Positions 1 through 11,035 of a stretch of 64,000 nucleotides of DNA are shown here, in pieces. The notes below the pieces were generated by a model. It searched no databases. It was not told where the DNA came from and was given only the letters and a program-made list of their open reading frames with translations. The translations under genes were made by a program, and so were the position numbers. Positions within the stretch are counted from its first letter, which is position 1, and every line of letters begins with the position of its first letter. This DNA comes from Diphasiastrum complanatum (taxonomy: Eukaryota > Streptophyta > Lycopodiopsida > Lycopodiales > Lycopodiaceae), in assembly GCA_029204225.1 (NCBI GenBank), contig CM055095.1, positions 12,059,506 through 12,123,505 of the forward strand, read 5' to 3'.

Positions 1-621
1 TACTTCAATGGAGGTAGCCTAGACGATATGATGATGAAGCTACCAATCAAGAATGGCTCGTTCAGAAGAGCCATGGCACAGTTGTAGGCGAATGGTAAAG
101 TGAAAGGTTCTCAAATAGGCCCTATTATATCGTCAGATGAGATGGTCAAGATAAAATCGATTTGTAACCCTGTGTGTGGCATCTCACATGCTTTCGTGCA
201 AACTATGGCATTTGCACATAATGAATTACATTTACATTGTGATTTGCACGCATCTAATGTCATGATTGATTTTACCAACCAAATGCATCCCATAATTGGT
301 GTTATCGATTGGGCAATGGTAATAAGAGTCTAATACGAATCAAAAAAATCTTGGGTGGCCAATCCGACAACCCATGCGCTTTGGCTGTGGTTAGCTCCCG
401 AGGTGCTAAATCGCAACCGTGTGTACACGAGAGCTACTGACAGATGGTCAGTGGCATGGCTGATCACCGAACTCATCACATTTTGTGAGGAGTTTTGTAA
501 GTTGCACCATCCTGATTGGAATCAAAGCCTTGGAGGAGCTAATGCAGAGCATATCGAATATATTCTCACAAAAGAAATTATATTATTGATGACCATGCAA
601 GAAGAAATTTACAAGATTTAG
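1..621 (+). pseudogene. Protein-kinase-like C-lobe, truncated and broken
   Basis: One frame runs from the window edge to the stop at 619-621 and reads as the second half of a protein kinase. A hinge-like YFNGGSL is at the left edge. The catalytic loop is HCDLHASNVMID (about 236-270). A DFG-like segment reads VIDW. The activation-segment end reads LAPEVL and is followed by TDRWSVAWL, as in kinase helix F. Two in-frame stops (TAG about 94-96, TAA 331-333) break it. The N-lobe lies outside the window. The HRD arginine is replaced by cysteine and the DFG glycine by tryptophan, so activity is unlikely even without the stops. It lies about 600 bp upstream of the Helitron replicase on the same strand, so it may be a captured host-gene fragment; that is inference. 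Confidence 0.65.
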
Positions 622-1243
622 ATAATAATCTTAAGAGATTTAACTTGCATCCAGATCAATATCTTCGGCCAATGGTTGAAATGATGCCTGCATTTTATAT
701 ATTTTGAATCTACAGATACTATGTACAAAGAACAAAAACCGGATATAAGCTATATAACATGCCACGATATTCTCAAACAACGTAATTATAAATTTATTTT
801 TTTATGAGTTTATTTGCTGATATGTTTGAAATTTAAAATGAGCTATAAAAATATGTGATATTAAATTGATGTGAAATTATATGATGTTTAAAAACTACAA
901 GTTAACAATCGATTGGATTGTTTTGTTCAATTTGTTTTTCCTCTCGAACTTCTTCAAATACTTGCTACAATTTTATTTGTTATGATACAGTTTCCAATGT
1001 GTTCTTCTACTATGATAAAATTTTCTTTCTTTGTTATGCTAGAATCATAGATGATCATTTGGTATGTTTATATGTTTAAGAGAAAGTCCTTTTAGAGATT
1101 GTTAAAACAAAATTTGGAACATAATCCGTTATTTGCAAAGTTTTACACCATCTATGAGAAAAAAATACTTCGGACAATAGTCCAGCCTTCATTTCTCTAC
1201 AGTCTATCCATCACCTCCTCCTGGCAATGTTGCATATGAAATT
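622..1243. other. AT-rich spacer, no gene seen
   Basis: No open frame with family resemblance is visible. It separates the kinase remnant from the Helitron replicase and could be internal Helitron sequence. I could not find a TC 5' terminus or a CTRR 3' terminus with its hairpin. Confidence 0.5.
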
Positions 1244-2658
1244 ATGACTGTTGATCCCCTCCAAAAATCCTATATTCTACTAGAAGATACAACCCCATTA
1301 TCGAGGCATAATGACAAACGACATCATGATATTTATCAAGATTCAAAAGTAAAACTAAAAAACAATAACAAAATTTGTTCAAAATTTTCGATTTTTATAA
1401 TATATCCACCCTACATAATAGTCTTATACCAAATTAGACAAGCAATTTTAATATCAAATAGTGTCCCATTAGTAGTACTACAAAAAAATATAATCAACTA
1501 TCTTTCAAAGAATAAGAAAGCATTTGAACAACAAACATTCAGTCATGTTTTAAAATATACTCTACTAACTCAAATTCCAAACACACCATCTTGGCATAGA
1601 CGCAATTTAAAAGATTTCTTAACATTGGTTGAACACTGGGGATTTCCCCAACTTTTTTTAACATTGACTGTGGACGAAAATTCGGAGACAAGATGGTTTG
1701 AAATTGCTGAAATAGAGAAGATTGCACAACAAATAAACATCAATTTTGATTGGCGAAATTGTCCGATTGAGTGCACGATGCTATTTGTGGCCCGATTGGA
1801 AAGATTCATGAAAGATTATTTGCTTTCAAAGCACTTCTTGTTAGAAAGAATGAAACACCATGTCATTCAATATGAAATCCAAAACAGAGGATTAGTTTAG
1901 CGCATATCATGTTTTGGATCGAAGAAGAAGATGTGGAAACAATTTCAAATGAAATCGTTGCATGCGTTCCAACAAAATGGAATGACCAATTGCACAAGTT
2001 TCACGAGCTTATTAATGAATTTGATAGAGAGCTACACAATTTGTTTGGTAAAAAACAGATCCATTCTTGTCAAAAAAATTGTAGAATAAAAGACAATAGA
2101 AAAAGTCCATGCAAATATGGATTTCCATTTCAACCATCTTCATCACCAACACATGTAAATTCTGAAAATAGAAATTGGATATATGATCGACCTAGACATG
2201 AAGATAGGAATGTAGTACCATATCACCCAACTATACTCTTTCTTTGGAAACACATGAACTTACACATAATTTGCAACACAAATTGGTCATATTACATTCT
2301 AAAATATGCTATGAAGTCTGAACCTTCTGGACATTTGAATCTGGAAATAGAAGATGCAAAACGAATAGGATTGGAACACATGAACAACAACATGTTAAAA
2401 CTAATTACAACATCAATCTTAACAAAGCCACCAAGCCTACCTGAAATAACATTTGCTTATTTGCAAATTCCTGTGATAAAAAGAAACGAAGCTGGTCATT
2501 ATGTTGATAGTTCTCCTCCAAATCTTAGATGTAGATATGTGTGTCAAAATAACACGTTCATGTTTTATAGACCTGTACAATTGGAAAACTTAACATTCTA
2601 TGAATCCTGGAGTATGTACGATGTAAAAAAAAAAATTAAAAGTCAATACTCCTTTTGA
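1244..2658 (+). pseudogene. Helitron Rep (HUH endonuclease) domain, inactivated
   Basis: Two adjacent frames (1244-1900 and 1909-2658) together read as the Helitron-like N-terminal Rep domain. Recognisable pieces are LKDFLTLVEHWGFPQLFLTLT, followed by a region ending IQNRGLV, and then AHIMFW. In this family the last two join as GLVHAHIMFW, which carries the His-x-His metal-binding motif. Here the first His codon is reduced to two bases (TA, 1898-1899). That creates a stop and a frameshift exactly in the active site. The downstream frame continues with a Cys/His-rich stretch (KYGFPF region) and ends in an A-run frameshift near 2627-2640. Rep nicks and joins DNA in rolling-circle transposition; this copy cannot. 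The helicase part follows directly. Confidence 0.8.
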
Positions 2659-2683
2659 TTACATTGACAAGACAGGAAACTAC

Positions 2684-4406
2684 TTGTATCGGAGTAGTAA
2701 ACTTATAAGATATACTGACTATCATCCTGAAGCCTTCTTCAATGTCCTGCTCAAAAAAGTATCTTTTCGTAATGAGCAAGAATTGATAGGACAAAATAAT
2801 ACTGTTCGTTCATATTTCTTGGAGTGCATACTTCAAAATTTTGTCGAGAAAGAGGGAGATATTGATATCTACATCGTAGAATACGCCAATAGACAACTTC
2901 TTGAAAGAGAACAATGACAAGAAATGTCAAATATACTTTTGCAAAAAAAAATGCTTATCAACGAAACATTAACAATGTCAAATTCAATAATCGAAAATGC
3001 ACAAAGCATATCTTTGCCAGAAGATACGAAAAATGATTTAGGCTTGGAATCTGAATTTGAAAACATGCAGAATTTATCTCTTATTGACGAACTAGAAAAG
3101 GTATATAAAATTATTACAAGCTCAAAATCGGGATTGTTTATTCTATCACGCACTCCAGGAAGTGGAAAAACATTTCTGATACGATACCTCACTTACAAAT
3201 GCATCAAGAAAGGAGAACCAATTTTGTTAGTTGCAACAACAGGTGCAGCTGCATCTCGATTAGCAAAATAGGCATTTATAGTTCACAGCTTGTTTGCAAT
3301 TCCAATAAATCAGCTTTACAAAAAAAATCTAATACCAACCGATTTTCGACACGGATTAATATTTGAGGCAAGATTTATTGTGATAGATGAAATGCCCATG
3401 CTAACTGCTCAAATTTTAACATATGTAATTCATCAAATAAATCAAGTAAAAAACAATCCATCTGGCACTGTGTTTGAAAATTATATTCTACTTTTAGTGG
3501 GTGATCATGCACAGCTTCCAGCCATTTGTAAACACAAATCAAAATCACTTTGTTTAATATGTCATCTTTCAAACTATCCATTTTGGAAAATTGCAACACA
3601 CTTGCAACTATCCTACTCTATTAGACATGCTGAAGATCCCGAATATCCTCATTTCTTGAACAATATTAGATTTCAAAAGCCCATACAACTGGAATTAGAC
3701 GAAGCATTAACTATTTGTGTACTTCCTAGGTCCGACATACTCCATGTACCAAACCATAATACAACCATCATATGTACTCATAGAGAAGATGTCCTCTATT
3801 TCAACAACTTCATCTTAGAAAAACTATTTCCTACCTCTGATATATTACAAATTTTTGTTAAAACAAATGCTACATTAGAAAGCGACTTAACGACATGGAT
3901 CAATGATCCATTATTCCATCAAATTCCAAAATTAGCTATAGGAGCAAAGGTGATGGTACTTGCAAACTTGGATATTTCAAATGGTATAGTCAATGGCACC
4001 ATAGCTCACATAACTAGTTGCTTTCAAATATTCCAAGATTCATGAATTGACAACAACCATCATTCAAACTGAAACCCAAAAAAAAAAATTCAATATAACA
4101 AGATCTTCATTTGCAAAAATTTGATTCGATACAAAAATAATTTACAAATCTACATTCCCAATCATGTTAGCATATGCTATCACTGCACACAAAACACAAG
4201 GTGTGACCATTCAAGAAAAAGCCATCCTCGATATAAGATCAAATTTTGCACCTAGCTTGGTTTATGTCATTTTATCTCAAGTAACAAAATGTGAAAACTT
4301 GTTGTTAACAACTACATTGACACCAGAACATTTCCAACCGATATTGATTTCTGTTTCGACATTACAAATCAACAAGCGAGCTTGGATACAACAAACTAAG
4401 ATGTAA
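2684..4406 (+). pseudogene. Helitron PIF1-type helicase domain, multiply broken
   Basis: Four consecutive frames (2684-2917, 2924-3271, 3290-4045, 4164-4406) form a PIF1-family helicase, the C-terminal half of Helitron RepHel. Motifs seen: Walker A TPGSGKT (3152-3172), Walker B VIDEMPML (about 3379-3402), VGDHAQLPAI, the VMVLANLD...NG segment, and the terminal AYAITAHKTQGVT. In-frame stops lie at 2915-2917 and 3269-3271. A frameshift lies between 4045 and 4164 near an A-run. The helicase would unwind DNA during rolling-circle transposition. The motif order is complete, so this is a decayed full-length protein and not a chance match. Neither Helitron terminus could be fixed. Confidence 0.85.
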
Positions 4407-5812
4407 TCCTGTAAATTCAAAGGATACTGGTATTTAAAGAGATGCAAGCTCCTATAATTCTCTTTCTAATACGCTTCTTTTCTAATCTCACATGTATTTG
4501 GTGTATACCTGTCAATTAAGCTTTTGGCTTGTTAATTTCAAATTTTCTTTGTTTTTATGCTATATGTTGCAACAATTTGGTTTCTTGCAAATTATAATTC
4601 TGACAATTTTAGATACAATTTTTTAAACTTTCAACGTTCTTAATTTTTGTTGCGACTCTTACACTGAATCAATAGCCTCGTTTTCTCCAACTCAATGCAA
4701 GGCTAGAATTGCGTAGCTAGTTTCACAAACTAAGCTATCTCATAACCTAAACTTTAGGATCTATATTCTTACTATATAAAGACAAAACATTGAAGATTTT
4801 AGTCAAATTAGCAAGGGATTGTAAAACTCTTCATGTGGGTCGAGCGGGCCTATTGCAACTTGTATGCATATTAAGTTTGGGGAACACTGAATAAGTGGCA
4901 CATGTCATGTTTTGCAAGAATCCAGAAGAATCCCAAACACGGTGGAAAATCCAATAATAATGATCCACCTCTTCCCGAATCCCGATCATATTGCTATAAT
5001 AATGATGATAAGCAAAATGGCACTTGAATTCGTACCAAGGTCCAGGGACTAGGACCGTAGGACGGGTTACTCGGCAGTGAATGATGGGGCCATGCACTCA
5101 GACTACTGTTGACTGATATCTGACTTGAAAATGTAGTCCTAAATTTCCACCTTTTCTGTTGATAGCGCTGGATTGGAACGCGGTTTTAAGCATAACACGC
5201 CAGGCATTGTGTCGTCGATCTGTCTGTGTCATGTGATTCAGACTAGCACTAACGACGAGATAGATAGGGAAACGAAAATCGACCGCACATGAATGAGTAC
5301 AAGAACAGTTTCACACAATGACTGTAGTCTCTACTTATTGCACTTGCATTTTGAGTGGAAATGAGCATCTGAATCATGAGAGCTGACGTTTGATATAGCA
5401 CAAAGTCCCTGGTCCAGGAGGTGTTTTTGCTTAAAAGAAGGTCTTCGTATGTACTTGAAACAAAACTGAGCTTTCCTTGGTGTTAAAAGTCTCCAGTCGC
5501 GCTGATACGGAAGAGACAACCACTTATCTAGTGTTAAATTCTCTTGTTTTTTGATGTTTGAAACAAAGACCTTCATGTGGTAAGAATGGACGAAATGTAG
5601 TAGCTTATTGACACATTGTTGTCGTACAAAGGTGGACAAGTGTTTGATGTTATGTTTACTCCCCTCGAGGTTTGAACTTTGATTCAATTGTCTTCATTGC
5701 TGAAATAAACTAACAACATTTATGGAAAATCATTCTAACACGTATTGTGATTTTTTTAGTGCAAAATTATAAGACTAGGTAATTGACTTTGGGCTGATTT
5801 TAAGGCCTTTTT
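4407..5812. other. No gene recognised
   Basis: Two minus-strand open frames exist here (4831-5097, 5331-5687). Neither has family resemblance, paralogy in the window or a convincing start. It may hold the Helitron 3' end, but no diagnostic terminus was found. Confidence 0.5.
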
Positions 5813-5845
5813 GGGCCCTATATTATTTTGCATAATATAGGGCCC
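5813..5845. repeat. Perfect 13-bp inverted repeat (hairpin)
   Basis: The arms GGGCCCTATATTA (5813-5825) and its exact complement (5833-5845) flank a 7-base loop. A T-run and the microsatellite follow. It could be a short palindromic transposon end or a cruciform-prone site. No gene is near enough to suggest a terminator. Confidence 0.85.
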
Positions 5846-5870
5846 ATTTTTTTTCTCGTTTTAAATCAAA

Positions 5871-5943
<73 letters not shown>

Positions 5944-6160
5944 CACAAAGAAAAAGCGAACATTGGAGAGAGAGAGGTCAATCAATAGAGAGAGAGAGAG
6001 AGAGCGCATGAGAGAAATAAAGCATGGGCGGGAGAGAGCACGCAACAGGAGAGAGAAAGAGGAAGAGAGGGACAACGCATGAGAGAGGTAGAGCACGCAG
6101 GAGAGAGAGGGACAACGCATGAAATGTAGAGAAAGCGAGAAAAAGAGCGGCAAACGACAC
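5871..6160. repeat. (TG)n(GA)n microsatellite with degenerate GA tail
   Basis: A pure TG run (5871-5892) passes into a pure GA run (to 5940), then an imperfect GAGA-rich tract interrupted by GCATGAGA and GCACGC words to about 6160. The open minus-strand frames across it are products of the repeat. Confidence 0.95.
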
Positions 6161-6352
6161 CAATGTTGTACGTTTCGCATCCTCCGTTGGCTATGGCCCC
6201 ATCTAGCATGACTATGGCAGTCTCCCAACTAGTCTACGGTATGGCTTCTCCAACTAGCTTGAGCAAGAGGATGGGAAGACGATAATGAGCATGGTGATTA
6301 TTCTTGAGGGTAAGATCCACTCTTTTCTCTTTTCTCTCCTTAGTTTCTAAAG

Positions 6353-6516
6353 CCACAATGACAAAAACCCTATACCAAGCCTCCTCCTCCAAGGCTTAAC
6401 CTACTAGAAAATGAAGGGCCTAGATTAACTTAGAACCCCAATGATAAAACCCTAAACTAAATCTCCTCCTCTAAGGCTTACCCTACTAGAGAATGGAGGG
6501 CCTGGATTAAGTTAAC
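6353..6516. repeat. Tandem duplication, two units of about 82 bp
   Basis: Units at about 6353-6435 and 6436-6516 share, in order, CAATGA(C/T)AAAA, CTCCTCCTC(C/T)AAGGCTTA, CCTACTAGA and GGGCCT(A/G)GATTAA. They are diverged and noncoding. The flanking sequence to 7040 contains no recognised gene. Confidence 0.7.
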
Positions 6517-7040
6517 TTGTTGCAAGATCAATACTGTACAATACAATGTGAAGTAACACAATACATGAAACCACACAAGGGAGAACACTCAGAGAGAAAA
6601 GATAGGCATATATTGCAAATTGAGGTTCTTCTCGAAAATGGACTCTTCCACTCCTATATATACTTGAAATGGTGGTCACTTACAAAAGGCACTATGGGAC
6701 TAACTTAACTTTGAATTACATCGGTGCCATGGGACAAACCACCAGTAGGCCTTTGTGACTAACTTTTACATAACTTGAAATAGCTTGAAATTGCATATCT
6801 ATCTGCAGTGCCGATGACAATTTAAACTTAGAACTAAATAACTTAAGCCAGTACAGATAACGTAAAAGCCTAAACTTGATGGGCAAGTTCTACGTTTAAA
6901 TCCTATCCTGCTTGTATTTTTTAAGATGTTCCACAGGATGGCTAGACTATTCCTTGGAATATTAGCCTACAACGTTTTTTGTAGTTCTTCGCGACTAATT
7001 ATTTGTCAAGCGATTCGCGAATGATTCGCGACAAATTATA

Positions 7041-7297
7041 TGTCTGATAATTCAATGCATTATTGTTTGGCTATGTAATCACTGTAGTACTGATGATTTC
7101 AAAGTTAGTTACTGTAAGATCAAACGTGATTTCTATCACTATTGTTTTGTTCAAAATTGATAGGTGTAGTTATGCATAGAGAAAGAGGAAGATAGTTTAT
7201 TCCGCCACGCACAAAAAGTTTTCTTTCTAGACACTCGAATTATTTTTATTCGTTTCTTTTCGAGTTCGACCTATCTTCTGCACACCTCTTTCCGACA
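7041..7297 (+). repeat. Putative copia 5' LTR (short family)
   Basis: The right end is well supported: CCGACA at 7292-7297 is followed at once by the copia primer-binding site. The left end is a guess from TGTCTG at about 7041, which roughly complements the right terminus. The length would be about 257 bp. No second copy of this LTR was seen in the window. Confidence 0.5.
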
Positions 7298-7309
7298 TGG
7301 TATCAGAGC
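7298..7309 (+). promoter_or_regulatory. Copia primer-binding site (initiator Met-tRNA)
   Basis: TGGTATCAGAGC is the standard plant Ty1/copia primer-binding site, complementary to the 3' end of initiator tRNA-Met. It fixes the 3' end of the upstream LTR and the + orientation of this element. Confidence 0.9.
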
Positions 7310-7460
7310 TAAATCTGTAATACTTGATATCTTTCGCGATATCAAATTGATAATCATACTATTCAGTTCTTTTCAACCTTTTAGTATCAGAGAATTAATT
7401 TCCTATTGTTGGCATTACTGCATCTTAGCGTCATCGATACAATCAACAGACTAAGTTCTA

Positions 7461-7935
7461 GATGGATTCTCAAAGTAAAACTAGTCTTATCGCAAAAAGC
7501 TGAATGGATCATTTGTGAAAATTTAAGATGAAGACCTTGCTAATCGCCAACAAATTCTGGGATGTTGTTATAGGTACAAAAGTAAAACTTAAAGACGATA
7601 ACTCAAAGTGAAAATCGAAGGACGATAAAGCTTTTGCATTTATTATCCTCAATATATCAGATACACAGATTGGAAACATAGTTGAAGCTAAAACATCAAG
7701 AGACATTTGGGACATCCTAAACTCACAATATGACGTGAGAAATGTAACTACATAGTTACATCTATGAAGGAAATTCTTCACATTCAAAATGTCTACTGGT
7801 GATTCTCTTCAGAGTCACATTAACCAGTTTAAGAATCTCTTGCAACAGATGGCCGCTGTCAATTCAGTCATAGACGATCAAGACACAATTATGACATTGC
7901 TTTCAAGCTTGCCCTCTACATATGAGAACTGAGAT
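7461..7935 (+). pseudogene. Copia gag fragment
   Basis: With several stops, the + frames read as the copia gag (UBN2-type) capsid region: a start MDSQSK, FWDVVIG, then DIWDILNSQY, DSLQSHINQFKNLLQQM and a terminal TLLSSLPSTYEN. It follows the primer-binding site by about 150 bp, as expected for gag. Stops (for example near 7500 and 7755) make it nonfunctional. At about 7935 the capsid sequence stops and protease-side sequence of another copia family begins without the zinc knuckle, so the join is a deletion or recombination point. Confidence 0.7.
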
Positions 7936-9053
7936 GAAGAGTGTAGGATAGATGGTGTTGACACCATCTCTTTGTGTCTAGAATTCTCAAAATGCATGGA
8001 TCTAGAAAATGTCCTTTATGTACCATCAATCACCAAGAATATGCTCAGTGTTGGTCTACTCTTAAAAAGTGGTTTGGATGTCCACTTTAAGCATGGTGTT
8101 GTTTCATCTTGAAGAATGATGTTTGCATTGCAAAGGGATTTAAACATGGAAGATTGTTTAAGTTGGAAGCTAGTGTTGCTTTTGAAAGGATGAGCTTGGC
8201 AAAGGAGGAGATCTTGGCAAAGTGTGATCTTGCTTGCATTGAGGAGGAGCATCAAAAGGAAGAAGATCTTGAAGATCAGCCTCAAAGCATGAGAGTTCCA
8301 AGGGAGTCCTCAATGAGAATGGCCGAGTCATCAAATTGCATGCAAATTTTCCATTCAAGTGTGCATCTTGCAAGGATGGTGAGCATTGGAGAGTCTACTA
8401 TCTTTGAGTACTTGTTGGATAGTATTAGTAGACATGGAGTGACTTTTTGCTTATCTTTAAGATCTATGGTGTTTAGTATTCTTTATGACAAGACAATGAA
8501 ATTAGATGCTTTCAAATCTCCATTTGTTGTTGATAAAGCAATTTCATTGGATAACTATTTTTGTAATAGTTTGAATAGTGTCATAAAAGATGAAATATCA
8601 TTTGTATTGGAAATCTTTGGGTCCACATGCTTTGAGCATGATCATTCCAATGTAAGGACCAAAGATTATCCTATTTCAATGATAGGAATAATGGTAGTGT
8701 TTTGCTCTTCAAGTAGAGATTGTAGAATCTACTTGTTTTCCATCAAAGAAGTTGTCAATGGTGGAAATGTGATCTTTCAAAAGTGGAAGATTTGTAAACT
8801 TGAAGAAGCACCTTTGGATCAACACCTTATTCAATTCATTGATGGTTTGGAGTCAAGTCAAGTGGAGGAGCAAGCTCAAGACCTGAGGAATCCAAAAAGA
8901 ACCTTGAGTATAAAGATGGAGCCATCAAGGCTCAATCGTATGGATCAAGCAAGGCAATTTGTCTTTGGCAACGTTATTTATGCACTTAATATTTTAATTG
9001 ATGTATCTTCAAGTGCACAAAATGCCTTGGAATCCATGTCTTGGCATGTTTAG
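7936..9053 (+). CDS. Rearranged copia-derived ORF (314 aa open, 8109-9053)
   Basis: Upstream in the same region, LYVPSITKNMLSVGLLL is the copia pre-integrase segment; a stop follows just before 8109. The 314-codon frame then holds GFKHGRLFKLEA (pre-integrase), an acidic linker of the EEDLEDQPQ type, about 110 residues I do not recognise, a degenerate integrase C-terminus (IFGSTCFEHDHSN to SIKEVVNGGNVIF), and a second linker (VEEQAQDLRNPKRT). Catalytic integrase, reverse transcriptase and RNase H are absent. The same order of blocks is found on the minus strand at 36.57-37.33 kb, so this is a deleted, non-autonomous copia derivative that has been copied. A polypurine tract and LTR follow. Whether the ORF is translated is unknown. 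Confidence 0.55.
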
Positions 9054-9251
9054 TTTTGAAGTGTGCTACATGTATATAGACACATTTATGGAACATCTTG
9101 TAAGGGATCCTCTAAGACGTGGTGAAAGTTCCTTCATGGACATCATTCTCTATTGGAGTCTCAAAAGTTCCTTGTTTGTAGCTGGATTTTTTAGACACTT
9201 TTAAAAGCTTTCATTCATCTATCAAGAGAGTTGTAAATAGATCAAGCTAAA

Positions 9252-9263
9252 TTTGAGGAGGAG
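9252..9263 (+). promoter_or_regulatory. Polypurine tract of copia element
   Basis: TTGAGGAGGAG lies directly before the LTR start. It is the usual primer site for plus-strand DNA synthesis and confirms that the next LTR is a 3' LTR in + orientation. Confidence 0.75.
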
Positions 9264-9946
9264 TATGAAGAATAGCCAAAAATTGGCAAATCTAGCTTGA
9301 TCAAAAACCATGTAGAACTTTGTAAATATTGTGTATAATTGGGTTCCACACATGGAAAATCACGTGTCAACCCACTCCTAATGTAGGCTAGGTCAAGTCA
9401 AGAGAGTTGGTCATGTCTATTTGGTGGTCATTCCTACTTTATAGGACCTACACCTAAGTTTAAGGTGAAAATTTGACCAACTAGCCACCTACCAAGCATA
9501 ACTCTAGGATCTAGGATAGGGTTACATTTTAGGGAAAGGAGAGTGAGTTAAATTCCTTATTACATGCTGGAAATCCACCTAACTTCAAGTAGGAAGTCGA
9601 ATATGCTATGTATACCCTCTCTCCGTAGTGAGAAGATAGAAAATTTTTGGAGCTCATTGGCAATCTCAAGCTAGTTCACTATGTACATTGAGTTTTTGTG
9701 ATCCAAATGCAACCAAATCAATTTCTACTTGTTTCTCAGCTGTACTATGGCCTGTATTACACACGTGTGGGCTCGGATATCATTGTTGATCAATGCTTTT
9801 GATTGTTAATGCTTGTTGTTTGTCAAATTGCCAATCTAGGTCAACCTTTTTGTATCTAGTTTTTTAATAGATTGTTAAGCAAGCATCCAATCACTCTTGT
9901 GGATCTTTTGCAGATCCATTTATGGTCCTAAAATACAGTACTTTCA
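9264..9946 (+). repeat. Copia 3' LTR, family B (683 bp)
   Basis: It starts near GAAGAATAGCC (first base pair decayed from TG to TA) and ends CTTTCA at 9941-9946. It aligns along its length with the LTRs at 14865-15560 and 52242-52929: the start AATTGGCAAATCTAGC, a middle with ACCTACACCTAAG, and the end ATTTATGGTCCTAAA. It carries the ACACGTGTG palindrome near 9757. The right flank is CAGTC; no target duplication could be paired with it. Confidence 0.85.
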
Positions 9947-11035
9947 CAGTCAAAATTTGAGAACATGGCTCAAAAGGATGTGTAAAGGTTGATAATTTCA
10001 AACTTTATACTTACTAGCACTACATTCCTATACTGCTTTACAAGTTGAGCCCATAAAACGTTGTTTCTACAAACCATTGTTTTTACATTGGTAGTATGTT
10101 TTTCTTCTCTACAGTTTTCTTTAACTCTTTCAAAATTTTAATTATTGTGTTACAAATGTAATATAGATGTTCCCAAATGTTGGACTTGAAGCTTGATGTC
10201 AAGAACTAGATTTTTTTTTTCTTTCTTCTTAATAACCATCTTGAAAAGTTGTAGACAAAAATACCTAGAACCAAATTTGCAAACTGCAAGTAAGATTTTT
10301 CATGTGCTAGTGCTTAATGCAGTCATGAATAAAATGCAAAGAGAACAACAAAAGATGCTTAACCAAGTTTGCAAACTGCAAGTAAGATTCTTCATGTGCT
10401 AGTGCTTAGTGGAGTCATGAATATCAGAGCTTGTGTTTCAGATTATGAAGGAGAAAATCATATCTGTCAATGATTTGGTGAAGATATCAAGGCTAGAGAG
10501 GATGCTAGAGAGGATTCTACACCAAAATCGAGTTTCTTGCATTTGTAGATTGGATATTTTGTAGATCAAAACCCTATATAGGTTTATAAACTTGATCAAT
10601 TCCGATTTTTGAATTCACATACTGGATTTGGCCGATTTTTGGATCATTGGATCAGCCTAAGTAGTGGCTAATAGATTGCATATCAAATTTTCAGCATTTG
10701 CATGTAGATTTGGAATAACCAATTTTTTGTGATTTTGTCAAAACCCTAATTTTGATTGGATCTCTGGATAGTGAGGTTGCTGGACTTCATTTGAGTGTGT
10801 TTCAATCTTAGGAAGTGGCAAGAGTCATTAGATTAAGGATAGATCATAGGTGATCAAGATTTCATAATTCTATGTGTTGATTTGCTTGGTATAAGTGCTA
10901 GAAGAGAATTTTTGAGCTAGTTTCAAATCTTTGTGATTTCTTTCGAAAACATTTGTTGTTGTTCAAAGGAGTACTTTGTGCATTGAAACAGTTTGAAAAA
11001 GAAGATCAAGTCATTGCTACTGGCAACATCAAGTC
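9947..11035 (+). other. Leader-like sequence before a copia gag
   Basis: No coding sequence. A decayed primer-binding site (ATCAGAGCTTG at about 10426) follows the duplication described next. The remainder up to the gag start at 11036 would be the untranslated leader of the following copia element. Its own 5' LTR is not recognisable. Confidence 0.45.
10272..10422. repeat. Direct repeat of about 60 bp, 91 bp apart
   Basis: CCAAATTTGCAAACTGCAAG (10272 on) recurs as CCAAGTTTGCAAACTGCAAG (10363 on). Each is followed by AAGATTYTTCATGTGCTAGTG and ends GTCATGAAT. The copies differ at only a few positions. Confidence 0.85.

Noticed and set aside
5331..5687. Minus-strand 118-codon ORF
   Set aside because: No motif, no repeat copy and no recognisable gene structure; length is within chance expectation.
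5866..6228. Three overlapping minus-strand ORFs rich in Leu and Ser
   Set aside because: They are translations of the GA microsatellite and its degenerate tail; any frame stays open there.
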